A program made the position numbers and the translations under genes. Positions 34,688-43,165 of a stretch of DNA of 64,000 nt are shown here, piece by piece. This DNA is from Nocardia arizonensis. GTDB lineage: Bacteria; Actinomycetota; Actinomycetes; Mycobacteriales; Mycobacteriaceae. Under the pieces are notes generated by a model. It was not told the DNA's origin and ran no database searches. It saw only the letters and a list, made by a program, of their open reading frames with translations. The number at the start of each line of letters is the position of its first letter. Within the stretch, counting starts at the first letter, position 1. The stretch is from assembly GCF_001310275.1 (NCBI RefSeq), contig NZ_LGYZ01000027.1, positions 62,001-126,000 on the forward strand. Direction: 5' to 3'.

Positions 34688-36350
34688 CATCGTCCCTTCC
34701 CGGCCGCACCGCCACCGCTGTCGGCGCCGCCGCGCGGACCGGCCGTGCGGCGTGGGCGTCGTTGGGTGCCTGCGTGATCGCGGTGTTCATGCAGATGCTC
34801 GACACCACCATCGTCAATACCGCGCTGCCCGATATCGCCGCCGAAGTGCGCGCTCCCGGCTCCGCGGAGGTGCTCGTCGTCGCGGCCTACAGCCTGGCCT
34901 TCGCGTGCTCGTTGCTGACTGCGGCGCGGCTCGGCGAATCCTTCGGGCGCAGAACCATATTCCTGCTCGCGACGGCGGGATTCGTCGCGGCGTCGCTGTG
35001 GTGCGGGCTCGCGACGCGGGCCACCGAGCTGATCGTGGCGCGCGGCGTGCAAGGCGTCTTCGCGGCCGCCATGTCCGCACAGACCATCGCGATCGTCATC
35101 GCCTGCTTCCAACCCGCGCGGCGCACGGTCGCCTTCGCGCTCTACGGGGCCGCGGCAGGCATCGCGGCCATGGCGGGTCCGCTGCTCGGGGGTGTGCTGG
35201 TGGCCGCCGATCCGGCGGGACTGGGCTGGCGGGCGATCTTCCTCGTCAACGTCCCGCTCGGCGCGATCGGATTCGCTTTGGCCTACCGCTATCTGGCGGT
35301 CGACGTGTCCGGGGAGGGCACGGGGCTCGACCCGACCGGCGTCGTACTCGGGACCGCTGGGCTGTCGCTGTTGCTGTACCCGTTGGCGGTGGGACATGAG
35401 AAGCACTGGGCCCCAGAGCTTCTGGTGACACTGTCCGTCGCGTTGCTGCTGCTGGCCTGCTTCGTGGCGCATCAGCGGCGCAAGTGTCGCGCGGGTGGGG
35501 CCGCGCTGCTCGACACCGGTCTGTTCGCCGATCCCGGCTCGCCGCAGGCATCGCCCTGACCTTCGTGTTCTTCGGCCTGTTCGCGGCGTTCCTTTTCACC
35601 GTCTCGGTGACGGCGCAGACGGGTCTGGGATTCTCCGCGCTGCGCACCGGGTTGATCATGCTGCCGTTCGCCTTGGGAGGCGCGGTCGGCGCACTCGTGT
35701 CTCCGACGATGGCGGCGAGGTGGCGCTCCCGTACCCTGACCGCCGGGCTCGCGGTGTTCGGTCTGGCGGTCGGCACGGTCGCCGTCGTCATACGTCCCGA
35801 GACCGGTGCCGTCGACCCGGTTCTGCTCGCCGCGCCGGTATTCCTGGCGGGCCTCGGTATGGGCCTGTTCGCGGCGCCACTGCCCGCCTTCGCCCTGGCC
35901 GGACTCGGGCACCGGGCAGCGGGCGCGGCATCGGGAGTGGTCCCGACGATGCAGCAACTCGGCACGTCGATCGGCCTCGCGGCAGGCGGGGTGGTCTTCT
36001 TCGCCCGCGTCGACGGGCAGGCCGCCGACGGCGTCCGGCACGCGGCGGCCGTCCTCGATTCGAACCTCGCCGCGGCCGGTGTCTCCACCGAGCGCCGAAC
36101 CCGCCTCGTCGACGACTTCGCCGACTGCGTGAGTTCCACCCTGATCTCACCGACTCCGGTGTCCGCCCCGAACACGTGCCGAATCGGCGACCCCGCGGTG
36201 GACGGCGCACTCGACGCGGCGGTCCGACTGGCCACGGGCCAGACCTTCCTCGCCGCCTACACGACCCTGCTGTGGATCGTCGCCGCCGTCGCGCTCGCGC
36301 TGACCGTGCTCACCCCGGTACTGCGCACGCCGGAGCAGAATCACGCGTGA
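34684..36350 (+). pseudogene. MFS transporter (DHA2-type), frameshifted
   Basis: Two overlapping frames together encode one exporter of about 555 residues. The first (34684-35559) carries the D1 motif AVFMQMLDTTIVNTALPDI, motif A (ARLGESFGRRTIF) and ends in LLDTGLFADP. The second resumes with RLAAGIALTFVFFGLFAAFLF and runs to 36350, ending after a Cys-containing outer loop (DDFADCVSSTL...APNTCRIGD). The slip lies in the CCC run at 35533-35535; adding one C would restore the frame. It is coupled upstream to the acyltransferase and downstream to the glycosyltransferase (TGATG), so loss of function would break the unit. Could also be a sequencing error. Confidence 0.85.
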
Positions 36351-37897
36351 TGATCCGACAGTGCCGCGGTGTGGCTGCTCCGGACTCGGCGGGCCGAACG
36401 ATGACCCCTGAATTCGCCGTGGGCGCAGTGCTTTCCACTACTCTCGCGGCGGCCGTGATCCTGGTGGTGCGCGCAGGCCGCTACGACTGGTTCGGTGACG
36501 AATTGTATTTCGTCTCGGCGGGATACCGGCCTTCGGTGAGCTATGTCGATCAGGGGCCTCTGGTTCCGTTCGTCGCCCGTCTAGCAGACATGGTCGCGCC
36601 GGGGTCGCCGACAGCGCTGCGCCTGCCCGCGATCCTGATGAGCGTCGCGAGCATTCCCGTAACGGCCGCGTTGGCAAGAGAATTCGGAGGTGGACGGTTA
36701 CCGCAGATGTTGGCGGCGATGGGTGTGGCGGGAAGTCCGTTCCTGGTCACGCAGTCGGCGTCGTTGTCCACCTTCGCCTTCGACGCCACACTGGGAGCGA
36801 TCTTCGTCTGGTGTGTCGTGAACTGGGTTCGCACCCGCCGGGACGCGGCGGTGGTGGCGGCGATGACGACCGTCGCGCTCGCGATACAGGTGAAGCCGCT
36901 GATCCCGGTGCTGGTTGGGGGAATCGTATTGGGAGTGGCGATATTCGGGCCACGGACGCTGCCGCGCAAGCGATGGTTGTCGGTCGGGGTAGCGGTCACG
37001 GCGGCCACCGCGGTGCCCGCCGTGCTGTGGCAGGCCCGGCACGGATGGCCCCAGGCGGCGATGGGTTCGGTGATCCGCGCCGAGCAGCGGGCCGCGACCG
37101 GCGGTTCCGCGCAATTGCCGATTCAACTCGTGATGCTCACCGGCCCACTGGGAACGGTGCTTCTCGTCGTAGGTGTGATCGCGCTGCTGCGTGCGGGCGC
37201 ACTGCGCGAGTTCCGGTTCTTGCTCGTGGCGACGGCGGTGCCGGTGGTCTTCGTCCTCGTCTCGGGCGGCAGACCCTACTACCTGGCCGGACTGTTCCCC
37301 GTCCTCTTCGCCGCGGGCGCGGCGTCGCTCGCCCCGGCGCGGCCTCGGCTGCGTGTCGGCGCGGCGGTGATCGGCGCACTGTCGCTGGTTGTGACCCTGA
37401 CCCTGGTGTTCGCCCTGCCGATGCCCGACACCGCGGCACACGGTCCCATTCGTGACCAGCGGGAACTGTCCGTGCGAATGCGCGTGGCGGGCACGACGGG
37501 GTGGCAACAGTTGATCGACACCACGCGGCGCGCCTATTCGGACTTGTCGCCGGCCGAACGTGTCGGCGCCGTCGTGGTCGCCGAGAACTACTGGCAGGCG
37601 GCCGCGCTCGACCGGGTCGCCGACCTACCGCCCGTCTACAGCCCCAACCGCGGCTTCGCGGCTTTCGGCGCACCCCCGGAATCGGCCGCGACCGTCCTGT
37701 ACGTCACCGCGGGCACCCCGGACCGGCAGTGGCACTCGCTATTCCCCAACAGCGAGGAACTCGCCCGCCTCGACCTCGCGGACGGGTTCCCGGGGATCAC
37801 GCGCGGGGTGACGGTGTGGCGATGCGCGCGACCGGAGCATGGTTGGGCGAATGCATGGAAAAGCCTGTCCACGAACGACTTCGACGCGGGTTGGTGA
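36350..37897 (+). CDS. GT39-type membrane glycosyltransferase (ArnT-like)
   Basis: A 515-residue polytopic enzyme of the lipid-linked sugar transferase family (GT39/GT83 type). The first loop has GRYDWFGDELYFVSAGYRPSVSYVDQGPLVPF, where the Asp-Glu pair is the catalytic signature, followed by about eleven membrane helices and a soluble C-terminal domain (AVVVAENYWQAAALDRV, VYSPNRGFAAFG, W.CARPEHGW). It uses a polyprenyl-phosphate sugar to decorate a lipid or protein outside the membrane. The ATG overlaps the MFS stop (TGATG). With the acyltransferase and MFS gene this suggests assembly and export of an acylated glycolipid. Confidence 0.88.
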   Translation: MIRQCRGVAAPDSAGRTMTPEFAVGAVLSTTLAAAVILVVRAGRYDWFGDELYFVSAGYRPSVSYVDQGPLVPFVARLADMVAPGSPTALRLPAILMSVASIPVTAALAREFGGGRLPQMLAAMGVAGSPFLVTQSASLSTFAFDATLGAIFVWCVVNWVRTRRDAAVVAAMTTVALAIQVKPLIPVLVGGIVLGVAIFGPRTLPRKRWLSVGVAVTAATAVPAVLWQARHGWPQAAMGSVIRAEQRAATGGSAQLPIQLVMLTGPLGTVLLVVGVIALLRAGALREFRFLLVATAVPVVFVLVSGGRPYYLAGLFPVLFAAGAASLAPARPRLRVGAAVIGALSLVVTLTLVFALPMPDTAAHGPIRDQRELSVRMRVAGTTGWQQLIDTTRRAYSDLSPAERVGAVVVAENYWQAAALDRVADLPPVYSPNRGFAAFGAPPESAATVLYVTAGTPDRQWHSLFPNSEELARLDLADGFPGITRGVTVWRCARPEHGWANAWKSLSTNDFDAGW

Positions 37898-37934
37898 GCT
37901 TGCGCGCGCCGGACGGGCGCCGCGGTGACGTGGC

Positions 37935-38225
37935 CTATTCGTCGCGGTAGAGATCGGCGCGCAGTGAGAGACGTTCGGTGAAGGACTGCGCCCAGGCATG
38001 TTCGGCGGGTTCGTCGACCACGACCGGGATTCGTCTGGGGCGGGCCGGGTGCTGCCGGTGCCGGATCGTCGTCGGCGGGCCCGGGCGGGACTGCTGCGCC
38101 AGCACGCGGGTATTCCAGCCGATGTATTCCTGCACGGTCATTCCGGCGCAATCGGCGGCGTCCTGTAGTAGTCGCCACTCCTCGTCGCTCATGGTCACCG
38201 TGACCGTGACTTCCCTGCTCGCCAT
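37935..38225 (-). CDS. small protein with ribbon-helix-helix-like N-terminus
   Basis: A 96-residue protein. The first 45 residues, REVTVTVTMSDEEWRLLQDAADCAGMTVQEYIGWNTR, resemble a ribbon-helix-helix fold: a short beta-strand followed by two helices, as in CopG/Arc-type DNA-binding antitoxins. The rest is Arg/Pro-rich and ends with acidic residues. No toxin gene is next to it, so it is an orphan, maybe a regulator. It converges on the glycosyltransferase gene and its function is unproven. Confidence 0.65.
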   Translation of the reverse strand: MASREVTVTVTMSDEEWRLLQDAADCAGMTVQEYIGWNTRVLAQQSRPGPPTTIRHRQHPARPRRIPVVVDEPAEHAWAQSFTERLSLRADLYRDE

Positions 38226-38298
38226 ATCTCACCGTAGCCGTATTCGGCGGGCGATGTGTGGTGGAACACGCTCGCCGACTTCGGGTATCGGCAGAGAT

Positions 38299-38324
38299 GT
38301 TTGAGTCGGCTCCGGCGGGGTTAC
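38299..38324 (+). promoter_or_regulatory. SigF/SigB-type promoter
   Basis: GTTT at 38299-38302 and GGGTTAC at 38318-38324 are separated by 15 bp. This matches the actinobacterial SigF/SigB consensus (GTTT, 14-16 bp, GGGTAT/A). It lies 46 bp before the start of a sigma factor of that very class, so auto-activation is likely. Confidence 0.65.
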
Positions 38325-38370
38325 CGGGTCAGCACTGGAAGTCGTTCCCGGATCCACAGAGAGCAGTGTG

Positions 38371-39207
38371 ATGACCGATATCGCGAAGTCGGCCTCCGTA
38401 TCGCCCCGCCGTCGTGGTGATTCCTACGACAACATCGAACCCTGGTTCGACAAACTCGCCGCGCTCGAGCCCGACGACCCCCATCGGGCGGTGGTGCGGG
38501 AGGAGATCATCGGGATGTGTCTGCCGCTGGCGGGGAACATCGCCCGCAAGTTCAGTGGGCGCGGCGTCGATGAAGAGGACCTTTACCAGGTCGCGTGTGT
38601 CGGCTTGCTCGGCGCGGTCGATCGTTTCGATCCGCGGTTCGGTGCGAGTTTTCTCGGGTTCGCGGTTCCTACCATCATGGGCGAGGTCCGACGGCATTTC
38701 CGCGACCAGGCGTGGGCGGTTCGGGTGCCCCGCGGGGTCAAGGAGGTACACGGCAAGATCGGGCCCGCGGTCGAGACCCTGACCCACCGATTGGGGCGGA
38801 TGCCGCGTCCGAGCGAGATCGCGGCCGAACTCGGCGTCGATCAGGTGGAGGTCACCCAGGCCCTTGTCGCGGGCAACGCCTACAGCACCGATTCCCTCGA
38901 CGCACCCCACGGCGACGAGGGCGAGGCAAGCAATCATGTGGCGGCGCGTCTCGGCAGCGAGGATGCGGCCTTCGGACTGCTCGAGGACGCCATGACGGTG
39001 GGCCCGCTGTTGCAGGCGCTGCCCGCCGAACAGCGGCGACTGCTGACGTGGCGGTTCGCCGACAATCTGACCCAGGCCGAGATCGCACGGCGTCTCGGCA
39101 CCTCGCAGATGCAGGTCTCCCGAATACTGACCCGCATCTTCAAGGCTATTCGCGAGCAGGCGCTCGCCGAACCGGTTGCCTCGGGACGTGGCGATCGTGC
39201 GGCCTGA
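38371..39207 (+). CDS. RNA polymerase sigma factor, SigB/SigF/SigG group
   Basis: A 278-residue group 3 sigma factor with regions 2 (ARKFSGRGVDEEDLYQVACVGLLGAVDRFDP ... FAVPTIMGEVRRHFRD), 3 (GRMPRPSEIAAELGVDQVEV) and 4 (LLTWRFADNLTQAEIARRLGTSQMQVSRIL). This arrangement is typical of stress and sporulation-type sigma factors of actinobacteria. ATG 38371 was taken, with GTG 38368 possible. No anti-sigma factor (RsbW-like) or antagonist is adjacent, which is unusual for this class. A SigF-like promoter lies 46 bp upstream. Ends at the ANTAR gene with no gap. Confidence 0.93.
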   Translation: MTDIAKSASVSPRRRGDSYDNIEPWFDKLAALEPDDPHRAVVREEIIGMCLPLAGNIARKFSGRGVDEEDLYQVACVGLLGAVDRFDPRFGASFLGFAVPTIMGEVRRHFRDQAWAVRVPRGVKEVHGKIGPAVETLTHRLGRMPRPSEIAAELGVDQVEVTQALVAGNAYSTDSLDAPHGDEGEASNHVAARLGSEDAAFGLLEDAMTVGPLLQALPAEQRRLLTWRFADNLTQAEIARRLGTSQMQVSRILTRIFKAIREQALAEPVASGRGDRAA

Positions 39208-39513
39208 TCAGCGTGTGAGGTCTCCCGAGCGCGGTCGGTCCGCGCCGAAGAGGACTCGATCCAGCCGGGTCCGCAGGAGTTCCGGCGACTGCGGTGCGCC
39301 GAGCGAGGGCAGGTCCGCGACCACGGCCGCGGCCAGCTCCCGAACCTTGACATTGGTGTCCTGGGACGCCGTGCGCAGAATCGCGAAAGCCTGATCGGCG
39401 TCCACACCGTAGAGCAGCATGATCGCGCCCTTGGCCTGTTCGATCGCCGCTCGCGCCGCCGCGGTCGCCGGATCAGTCACCGGCGACCGCGCGGTGTTCT
39501 CGAAGTCGTTCAC
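39208..39513 (-). CDS. ANTAR-domain protein
   Basis: A 101-residue protein with an ANTAR RNA-binding helix bundle (about residues 25-70): AIEQAKGAIMLLYGVDADQAFAILRTASQDTNVKVRELAAAVV. ANTAR domains bind paired hexaloop RNA hairpins and prevent terminator formation. It lacks the usual GAF/PAS sensor, so it may be controlled by another protein. The GTG at 39513 (VNDFENTARSP) is supported by a G-rich ribosome site; an upstream extension is possible. It converges tail-to-tail with the sigma factor gene. Confidence 0.85.
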   Translation of the reverse strand: MNDFENTARSPVTDPATAAARAAIEQAKGAIMLLYGVDADQAFAILRTASQDTNVKVRELAAAVVADLPSLGAPQSPELLRTRLDRVLFGADRPRSGDLTR

Positions 39514-39713
39514 ACCGAGACCCTTTCCGCCCCGCCGCACCCGGGAGACCGCGCGGAGCTGTCGAACCGCATACGTGCACGGCAATACCCACCGAGCGGT
39601 CCGCTCACACCGCATGGTCCACGGGCCCGACGCCGCGAACACCGCCTCGCGCGTCTTCTTCACGCTGTGGGATCTGGGCACGCGGGTATTCCGGCGGGTG
39701 AACGGTGGTTCGG

Positions 39714-40382
39714 CTACGCGCCCTGGTCGGGTATCCAGGTGTCCGGGTTCTGACCGGTTGTCATGAAAATCGTACGGCGGCCGACCTCGGCGGCGCGGTC
39801 GGCGAACCGCTCGTAATAGCGGCCGAGCAGAGTCAGATCCACCACGGCGGTCGTCGACTCGGCCCAGTCGTTGGACAGGATCGCGGTCAGCAGTTCGCGG
39901 TGCACGCCGTTCATGACGTCGTCCAGTTCCGTGAGCGCGGCGGCCTTGTGCGGATCGCGGGTGTCCAGAACCTCGAGCGCGCCGCGGACGATACCGACCG
40001 CCGCCGAGCCCATGCGCGCCACGATCGGGCGCACCGATTCGGGAACGGCGTGCTTCGGGTGGCGACGGCGCGCGGTCAGCGCGATGTGCTCGGCCAGTGC
40101 CGCCATGCGCGTGAGTTCCCCGCCGAGCTGGATGGCGGTGACGACCTGGCGAAGTTCCCCGGCGACCGGAGCCTGCAACGCCAGTAGCGACACGGCCGTG
40201 TTCTCGCACTCCTCACCGAGCGTCGCGACGATCGCGGCCGTGTCTATGACACTCTCGGCCGACCCGACATCGGCGCGCAGCACGGCGTCGGTCGCGGCGT
40301 CGATGGCGGTGAGGTCGTGACGACACATCAACCGCAACAGGGTCGCGAGCTGGTCGAGGCTGTCGTGGAACTGGGTCCGCAT
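39714..40382 (-). CDS. phoU: PhoU-like phosphate signalling protein
   Basis: A 222-residue protein with two PhoU helical repeats (about residues 5-95 and 105-210). Conserved patches are FHDSLDQLATLLRLMCRHD, EECENTAVSLLALQAPVAGELRQVVTAIQLGGELTRMA and LTLLGRYYERFADRAAEVGRRTIFM, which includes the metal-binding E-x-x-D-like region. PhoU couples the Pst transporter to the PhoR-type kinase. No pstSCAB genes or PhoR/PhoP are nearby, so this is a stand-alone paralogue. It starts 28 bp from the methyltransferase-like gene stop on the same strand. Confidence 0.9.
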   Translation of the reverse strand: MRTQFHDSLDQLATLLRLMCRHDLTAIDAATDAVLRADVGSAESVIDTAAIVATLGEECENTAVSLLALQAPVAGELRQVVTAIQLGGELTRMAALAEHIALTARRRHPKHAVPESVRPIVARMGSAAVGIVRGALEVLDTRDPHKAAALTELDDVMNGVHRELLTAILSNDWAESTTAVVDLTLLGRYYERFADRAAEVGRRTIFMTTGQNPDTWIPDQGA

Positions 40383-40410
40383 CCGGGCATTCTCCCAGAT
40401 GGAGGCGTCG

Positions 40411-41136
40411 TCACTCGACGCCGGGCGCGTGGCGGCAGACGAGCATCTGGGAACCGCCCGCTTGGAATTCGTATGCCACGTCGGTGATCTCGGTGACGAT
40501 CCCGCGGGAGCGCAGGTCTGCGCGCAGCGTGTCGAGATGGGCGTAGACGATATCCGAGCCGATCGGGGTCAGCGGGAAAACCCGCAATTCGCCGGTGGTG
40601 ACGCGCATCAGGTCGGTGACGGCGGCGAGATGGAAGTCGTAGTCGAAATGCTCGGCGTAGCTGAACAGCAGGTGCGAACTCACCACGAGTTCGAAATCGC
40701 GGTCGGCGAACGGCAATTCCGGGAGACGCCCGGGTACGTAGCGGTGCGGATCGGTGCGAGCGTGGGCGGCGAATCGGAGCGTGGTCGCGCGGCGCACGCG
40801 CAGGTGATGGTCGGGATCGGTGAAGTAACTCCACCGGAACTTCTCCGCATGGGCGCGTACATAGTCGTTGCCGCGTCGGGCCTCGTCGGCCGCCGTCGCG
40901 GTGATGTGTGCGATTCCGCCGTCGAAGTAGGCGATATCGCACGCGGTCGCGTCACCGCCGCGGGCGCACACCTCGGCGGTGAATCCGGCGGCGCCCGCCG
41001 GGCAGTCCAGAATGCGCAGCCCGAGGTCGGTGTCGCTGAGCGCGAACATGGCCCGGTACTCGTCCAGCGAGCGGGAACTGATCAGAATTCTGGCGAAATT
41101 CTCACCGTCCGCAGGGCCGGTGTCCGTGGTTGTCAT
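40411..41136 (-). CDS. methyltransferase-like protein
   Basis: A 241-residue protein resembling class I SAM methyltransferases: RSLDEYRAMFAL at the N-terminus, then the SAM-like loop GLRILDCPAGAAGFTAEVCARGGDATACDIAYFDGG (about 39-75) and LPFADRDFELVVSSHLLFSYAEHFDYDFH. The loop differs from the classical GxGxG motif (here CPAGAAGF), as in some actinobacterial hypothetical methyltransferases. Its substrate is unknown. ATG start. Lies upstream of phoU on the same strand by 28 bp and may share a transcript. Confidence 0.75.
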   Translation of the reverse strand: MTTTDTGPADGENFARILISSRSLDEYRAMFALSDTDLGLRILDCPAGAAGFTAEVCARGGDATACDIAYFDGGIAHITATAADEARRGNDYVRAHAEKFRWSYFTDPDHHLRVRRATTLRFAAHARTDPHRYVPGRLPELPFADRDFELVVSSHLLFSYAEHFDYDFHLAAVTDLMRVTTGELRVFPLTPIGSDIVYAHLDTLRADLRSRGIVTEITDVAYEFQAGGSQMLVCRHAPGVE

Positions 41137-41249
41137 GTGTCCTCCCTAAGTTTTCGGCAGCTGCCCCACCGCGAGTTCGACCTCGGCGCGGTCGGTGTCG
41201 CCCGTCGAGACGCGCGGCGCCGACCCGGAATCGGCGTGGTTCGGGACGG

Positions 41250-41585
41250 TCAGGCGGTGCGCGGCGCGTACATGATGACGGCGACGCCTGCGAGGCAGAT
41301 CACCGCGCCGGCGATATCCCAGCGGTCGGGGCGGAAACCGTCGAAAGCCATGCCCCACAACAGCGATCCGGCGACGAACACCCCGCCGTAGGCGGCGAGA
41401 ATGCGCCCGAAGTTGGCGTCGGGTTGCAGGGTGGCGACGAACCCGTAGATCCCGAGCGCGATGACGCCCGCGCCGATCCAGGCCCATCCCCGGTGCTCAC
41501 GCACGCCTTGCCACACGAGCCACGCGCCGCCGATCTCGGCGAGCGCGGCCAGGACGAACAGCAGTATCGAACGCAGCACGGTCAT
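41250..41585 (-). CDS. YnfA-family membrane protein (UPF0060)
   Basis: A 111-residue four-helix membrane protein of the YnfA/UPF0060 family. It shows [24 protein letters not shown] at the N-terminus and [51 protein letters not shown] at the end, closely matching the family. YnfA proteins are SMR-like and are thought to export cationic compounds. It stands alone with 82 bp to the next gene and a 113-bp gap downstream. Confidence 0.92.
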   Translation of the reverse strand: MTVLRSILLFVLAALAEIGGAWLVWQGVREHRGWAWIGAGVIALGIYGFVATLQPDANFGRILAAYGGVFVAGSLLWGMAFDGFRPDRWDIAGAVICLAGVAVIMYAPRTA

Positions 41586-41667
41586 GGTCGGAGCCTAAAT
41601 GTCTGGTTCGGGAAGGGCGATGACGAACCGGCGGCCGGGCGTCGGTCAGCCGGTCGTGTGCACCGTG

Positions 41668-42129
41668 TCACAGCAGGATCGCCGTGAGTGTCTCGGCGAC
41701 GAGCGCCGGTTTGTCCACGCCCTCGGCCTCGACGCTCCACCGCACGGTCAGCAGTGCGCGTCCGCCGTCCACCTGGAGATCCGCGGGGGTGGCTCGGGCG
41801 CGCACCCGCGTGCCGACCCGGACCGCGGCGGGGAAGCGGACCTTGTTGCTGCCGTAGTTGATCCGCGCGGATCCGAAATCGAGGGCGAACAGGTCGCGGC
41901 CGAGGAACGGGATCATGGACAGGGTCAGGTAGCCGTGGGCGATGGTGCCGCCGTAGGGCCCGTCGGCCGCGCGGCGCGGGTCAACGTGGATCCACTGGTC
42001 GTCACCGGTGCAGTGGGCGAAGGCGTCGACGCGGGACTGGTCGATCGCGACCCACGGTCCGGGACCGAGGGTTTCGCCGATCGCCGATCGCAGGTCCTCG
42101 ATCGAGACGAAGCCGCGCACGGCCGTCAC
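41668..42129 (-). CDS. MaoC-like hydratase
   Basis: A 153-residue hot-dog-fold enzyme that hydrates enoyl-CoA. The active site motif is VDAFAHCTGDDQWIHVDPRRAA, and GTIAHGYLTLSMIPFLG completes it (catalytic Asp/His). GTG 42129 was chosen because it overlaps the stop of the preceding small ORF by four bases (GTGA) and because the family starts about here; GTG 42120 is also possible. A longer in-frame start (42255) exists but would overlap the coupled ORF. With FabG upstream it should act in fatty acyl or hydroxyacyl-CoA metabolism. Confidence 0.87.
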   Translation of the reverse strand: MTAVRGFVSIEDLRSAIGETLGPGPWVAIDQSRVDAFAHCTGDDQWIHVDPRRAADGPYGGTIAHGYLTLSMIPFLGRDLFALDFGSARINYGSNKVRFPAAVRVGTRVRARATPADLQVDGGRALLTVRWSVEAEGVDKPALVAETLTAILL

Positions 42130-42371
42130 CGCCGACCGCCCGCGAACATCCGTCTCGGCGAGTCGACCGGCGGCGGGAACGATCGATGCGCCGGATGCCC
42201 GTCGCACCCGATCGCGGACGGCAGCGGACGCCGGGCCCGCGTCGCCGAGCGCCACGGCGGTGGCGGATCGCCCGCGGCCGTGGCGGGCGGCCCGTCGGAT
42301 TCGGACGGTGCGCCCGGTGCGAGGCCGACGTAATCCTCGATGACGAAAGTGCGGGCTGCCCAGTCGTTCAC
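42126..42371 (-). CDS. coupled 81-residue ORF of unknown function
   Basis: Starts at GTG 42371-42369, which overlaps the fabG stop (GTGA), and stops at TGA 42128-42126, which overlaps the maoC GTG (GTGA). The first twenty residues, [20 protein letters not shown], look like ordinary protein; later ones are Pro/Arg-rich ([30 protein letters not shown]). No known family was recognised. The symmetric overlaps suggest a real translated element, or at least a translational bridge between fabG and maoC. An alternative is a decayed gene: a second open frame ([20 protein letters not shown]) runs through the same DNA. Confidence 0.55.
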   Translation of the reverse strand: MNDWAARTFVIEDYVGLAPGAPSESDGPPATAAGDPPPPWRSATRARRPLPSAIGCDGHPAHRSFPPPVDSPRRMFAGGRR

Positions 42372-43120
42372 ATGAACCGTCCGCCGGTCACTTCCAGCGC
42401 CGTTCCGGTCATGTACGACGACAGATCCGAGGCCAGGAACAGTGCGACATTCGCGACCTCCGCCGGCTCGCCCGCGCGCTCCATCGGTATCTCGGCCATC
42501 TTCTGCTGCCATGCCTTCTCCGGCATGGCAAGGGTCATGGCCGAGCGGATCAGACCGGGCTGGATGGCATTGACCCGCACGCCGAATCGCGCGACCTCCT
42601 TGGCGGCCGCCTTGGTGAGTCCGACGATGCCCGCCTTGGCGGCCGAGTAGTTGGTCTGCCCGACCATGCCGACCTTGCCCGAGAGCGAGGAGATGTTGAC
42701 GATGCTGCCGCGCCGCTGTTCCCGCATGATCGCCGCGGCCAGGCGCGTGCCGTGCCAGGTGCCCTTGAGATGCACCGATACGACCTGGTCGAAGTCCTCC
42801 TCGGTCATGTTGCGCATGGTGGCGTCGCGGGTGATGCCCGCGTTGTTGACCATGACGTCCACCGAACCGAATTCGGCCAGCGCGGTGTCGAGCAGGGCGG
42901 AGACGTCCTCGCCTCGGGTCACATCGCAGTGCACCGCGCGCAGGCTGTCGGTAGCCGAGGCGGGGTGCGCGGCTGTATCGAATGCCGCGTGCGCGGCGTC
43001 GGGATTGAGGTCACCGACGACCACGCGCGCGCCCTCGGCGAGGAAATTCGACGCGATGGCGAGCCCGATGCCCTGGGCGCCGCCGGTGACGACCGCCACA
43101 CGGCCCTCGAGAAGTGACAT
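42368..43120 (-). CDS. SDR-family 3-oxoacyl-ACP/CoA reductase (FabG-like)
   Basis: A 250-residue short-chain dehydrogenase. Rossmann motif TGGAQGIG (about residues 12-19), [11 protein letters not shown], catalytic Ser in [13 protein letters not shown], and YSAAKAG (Tyr and Lys) are all present, ending with TGGRFM. Such enzymes reduce 3-oxoacyl chains with NAD(P)H. The stop overlaps the following small ORF start by four bases. It lies 45 bp after the TetR gene on the same strand, so the whole block from the ABC permease to MaoC is probably one transcript. Confidence 0.92.
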   Translation of the reverse strand: MSLLEGRVAVVTGGAQGIGLAIASNFLAEGARVVVGDLNPDAAHAAFDTAAHPASATDSLRAVHCDVTRGEDVSALLDTALAEFGSVDVMVNNAGITRDATMRNMTEEDFDQVVSVHLKGTWHGTRLAAAIMREQRRGSIVNISSLSGKVGMVGQTNYSAAKAGIVGLTKAAAKEVARFGVRVNAIQPGLIRSAMTLAMPEKAWQQKMAEIPMERAGEPAEVANVALFLASDLSSYMTGTALEVTGGRFM

Positions 43121-43165
43121 GTCGTGGATCCTTTCCGCAGCAACGGCGTTCGGTACGGTCGGGCG

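Noticed and set aside
32906..34690. 594-codon minus-strand frame opposite the condensation-domain gene
   Set aside because: The plus strand encodes recognisable HxxxDG and family motifs; this frame is a shadow with no motif.
35495..36349. Upstream extension of the glycosyltransferase frame
   Set aside because: It runs through the MFS gene in a wrong frame; the coupled ATG at 36350 is the natural start.
42130..42255. Longer N-terminus for MaoC from GTG 42255
   Set aside because: It overlaps the coupled small ORF, and MaoC proteins of this type start close to the GTG at 42129. It remains a possible sign of a decayed gene.
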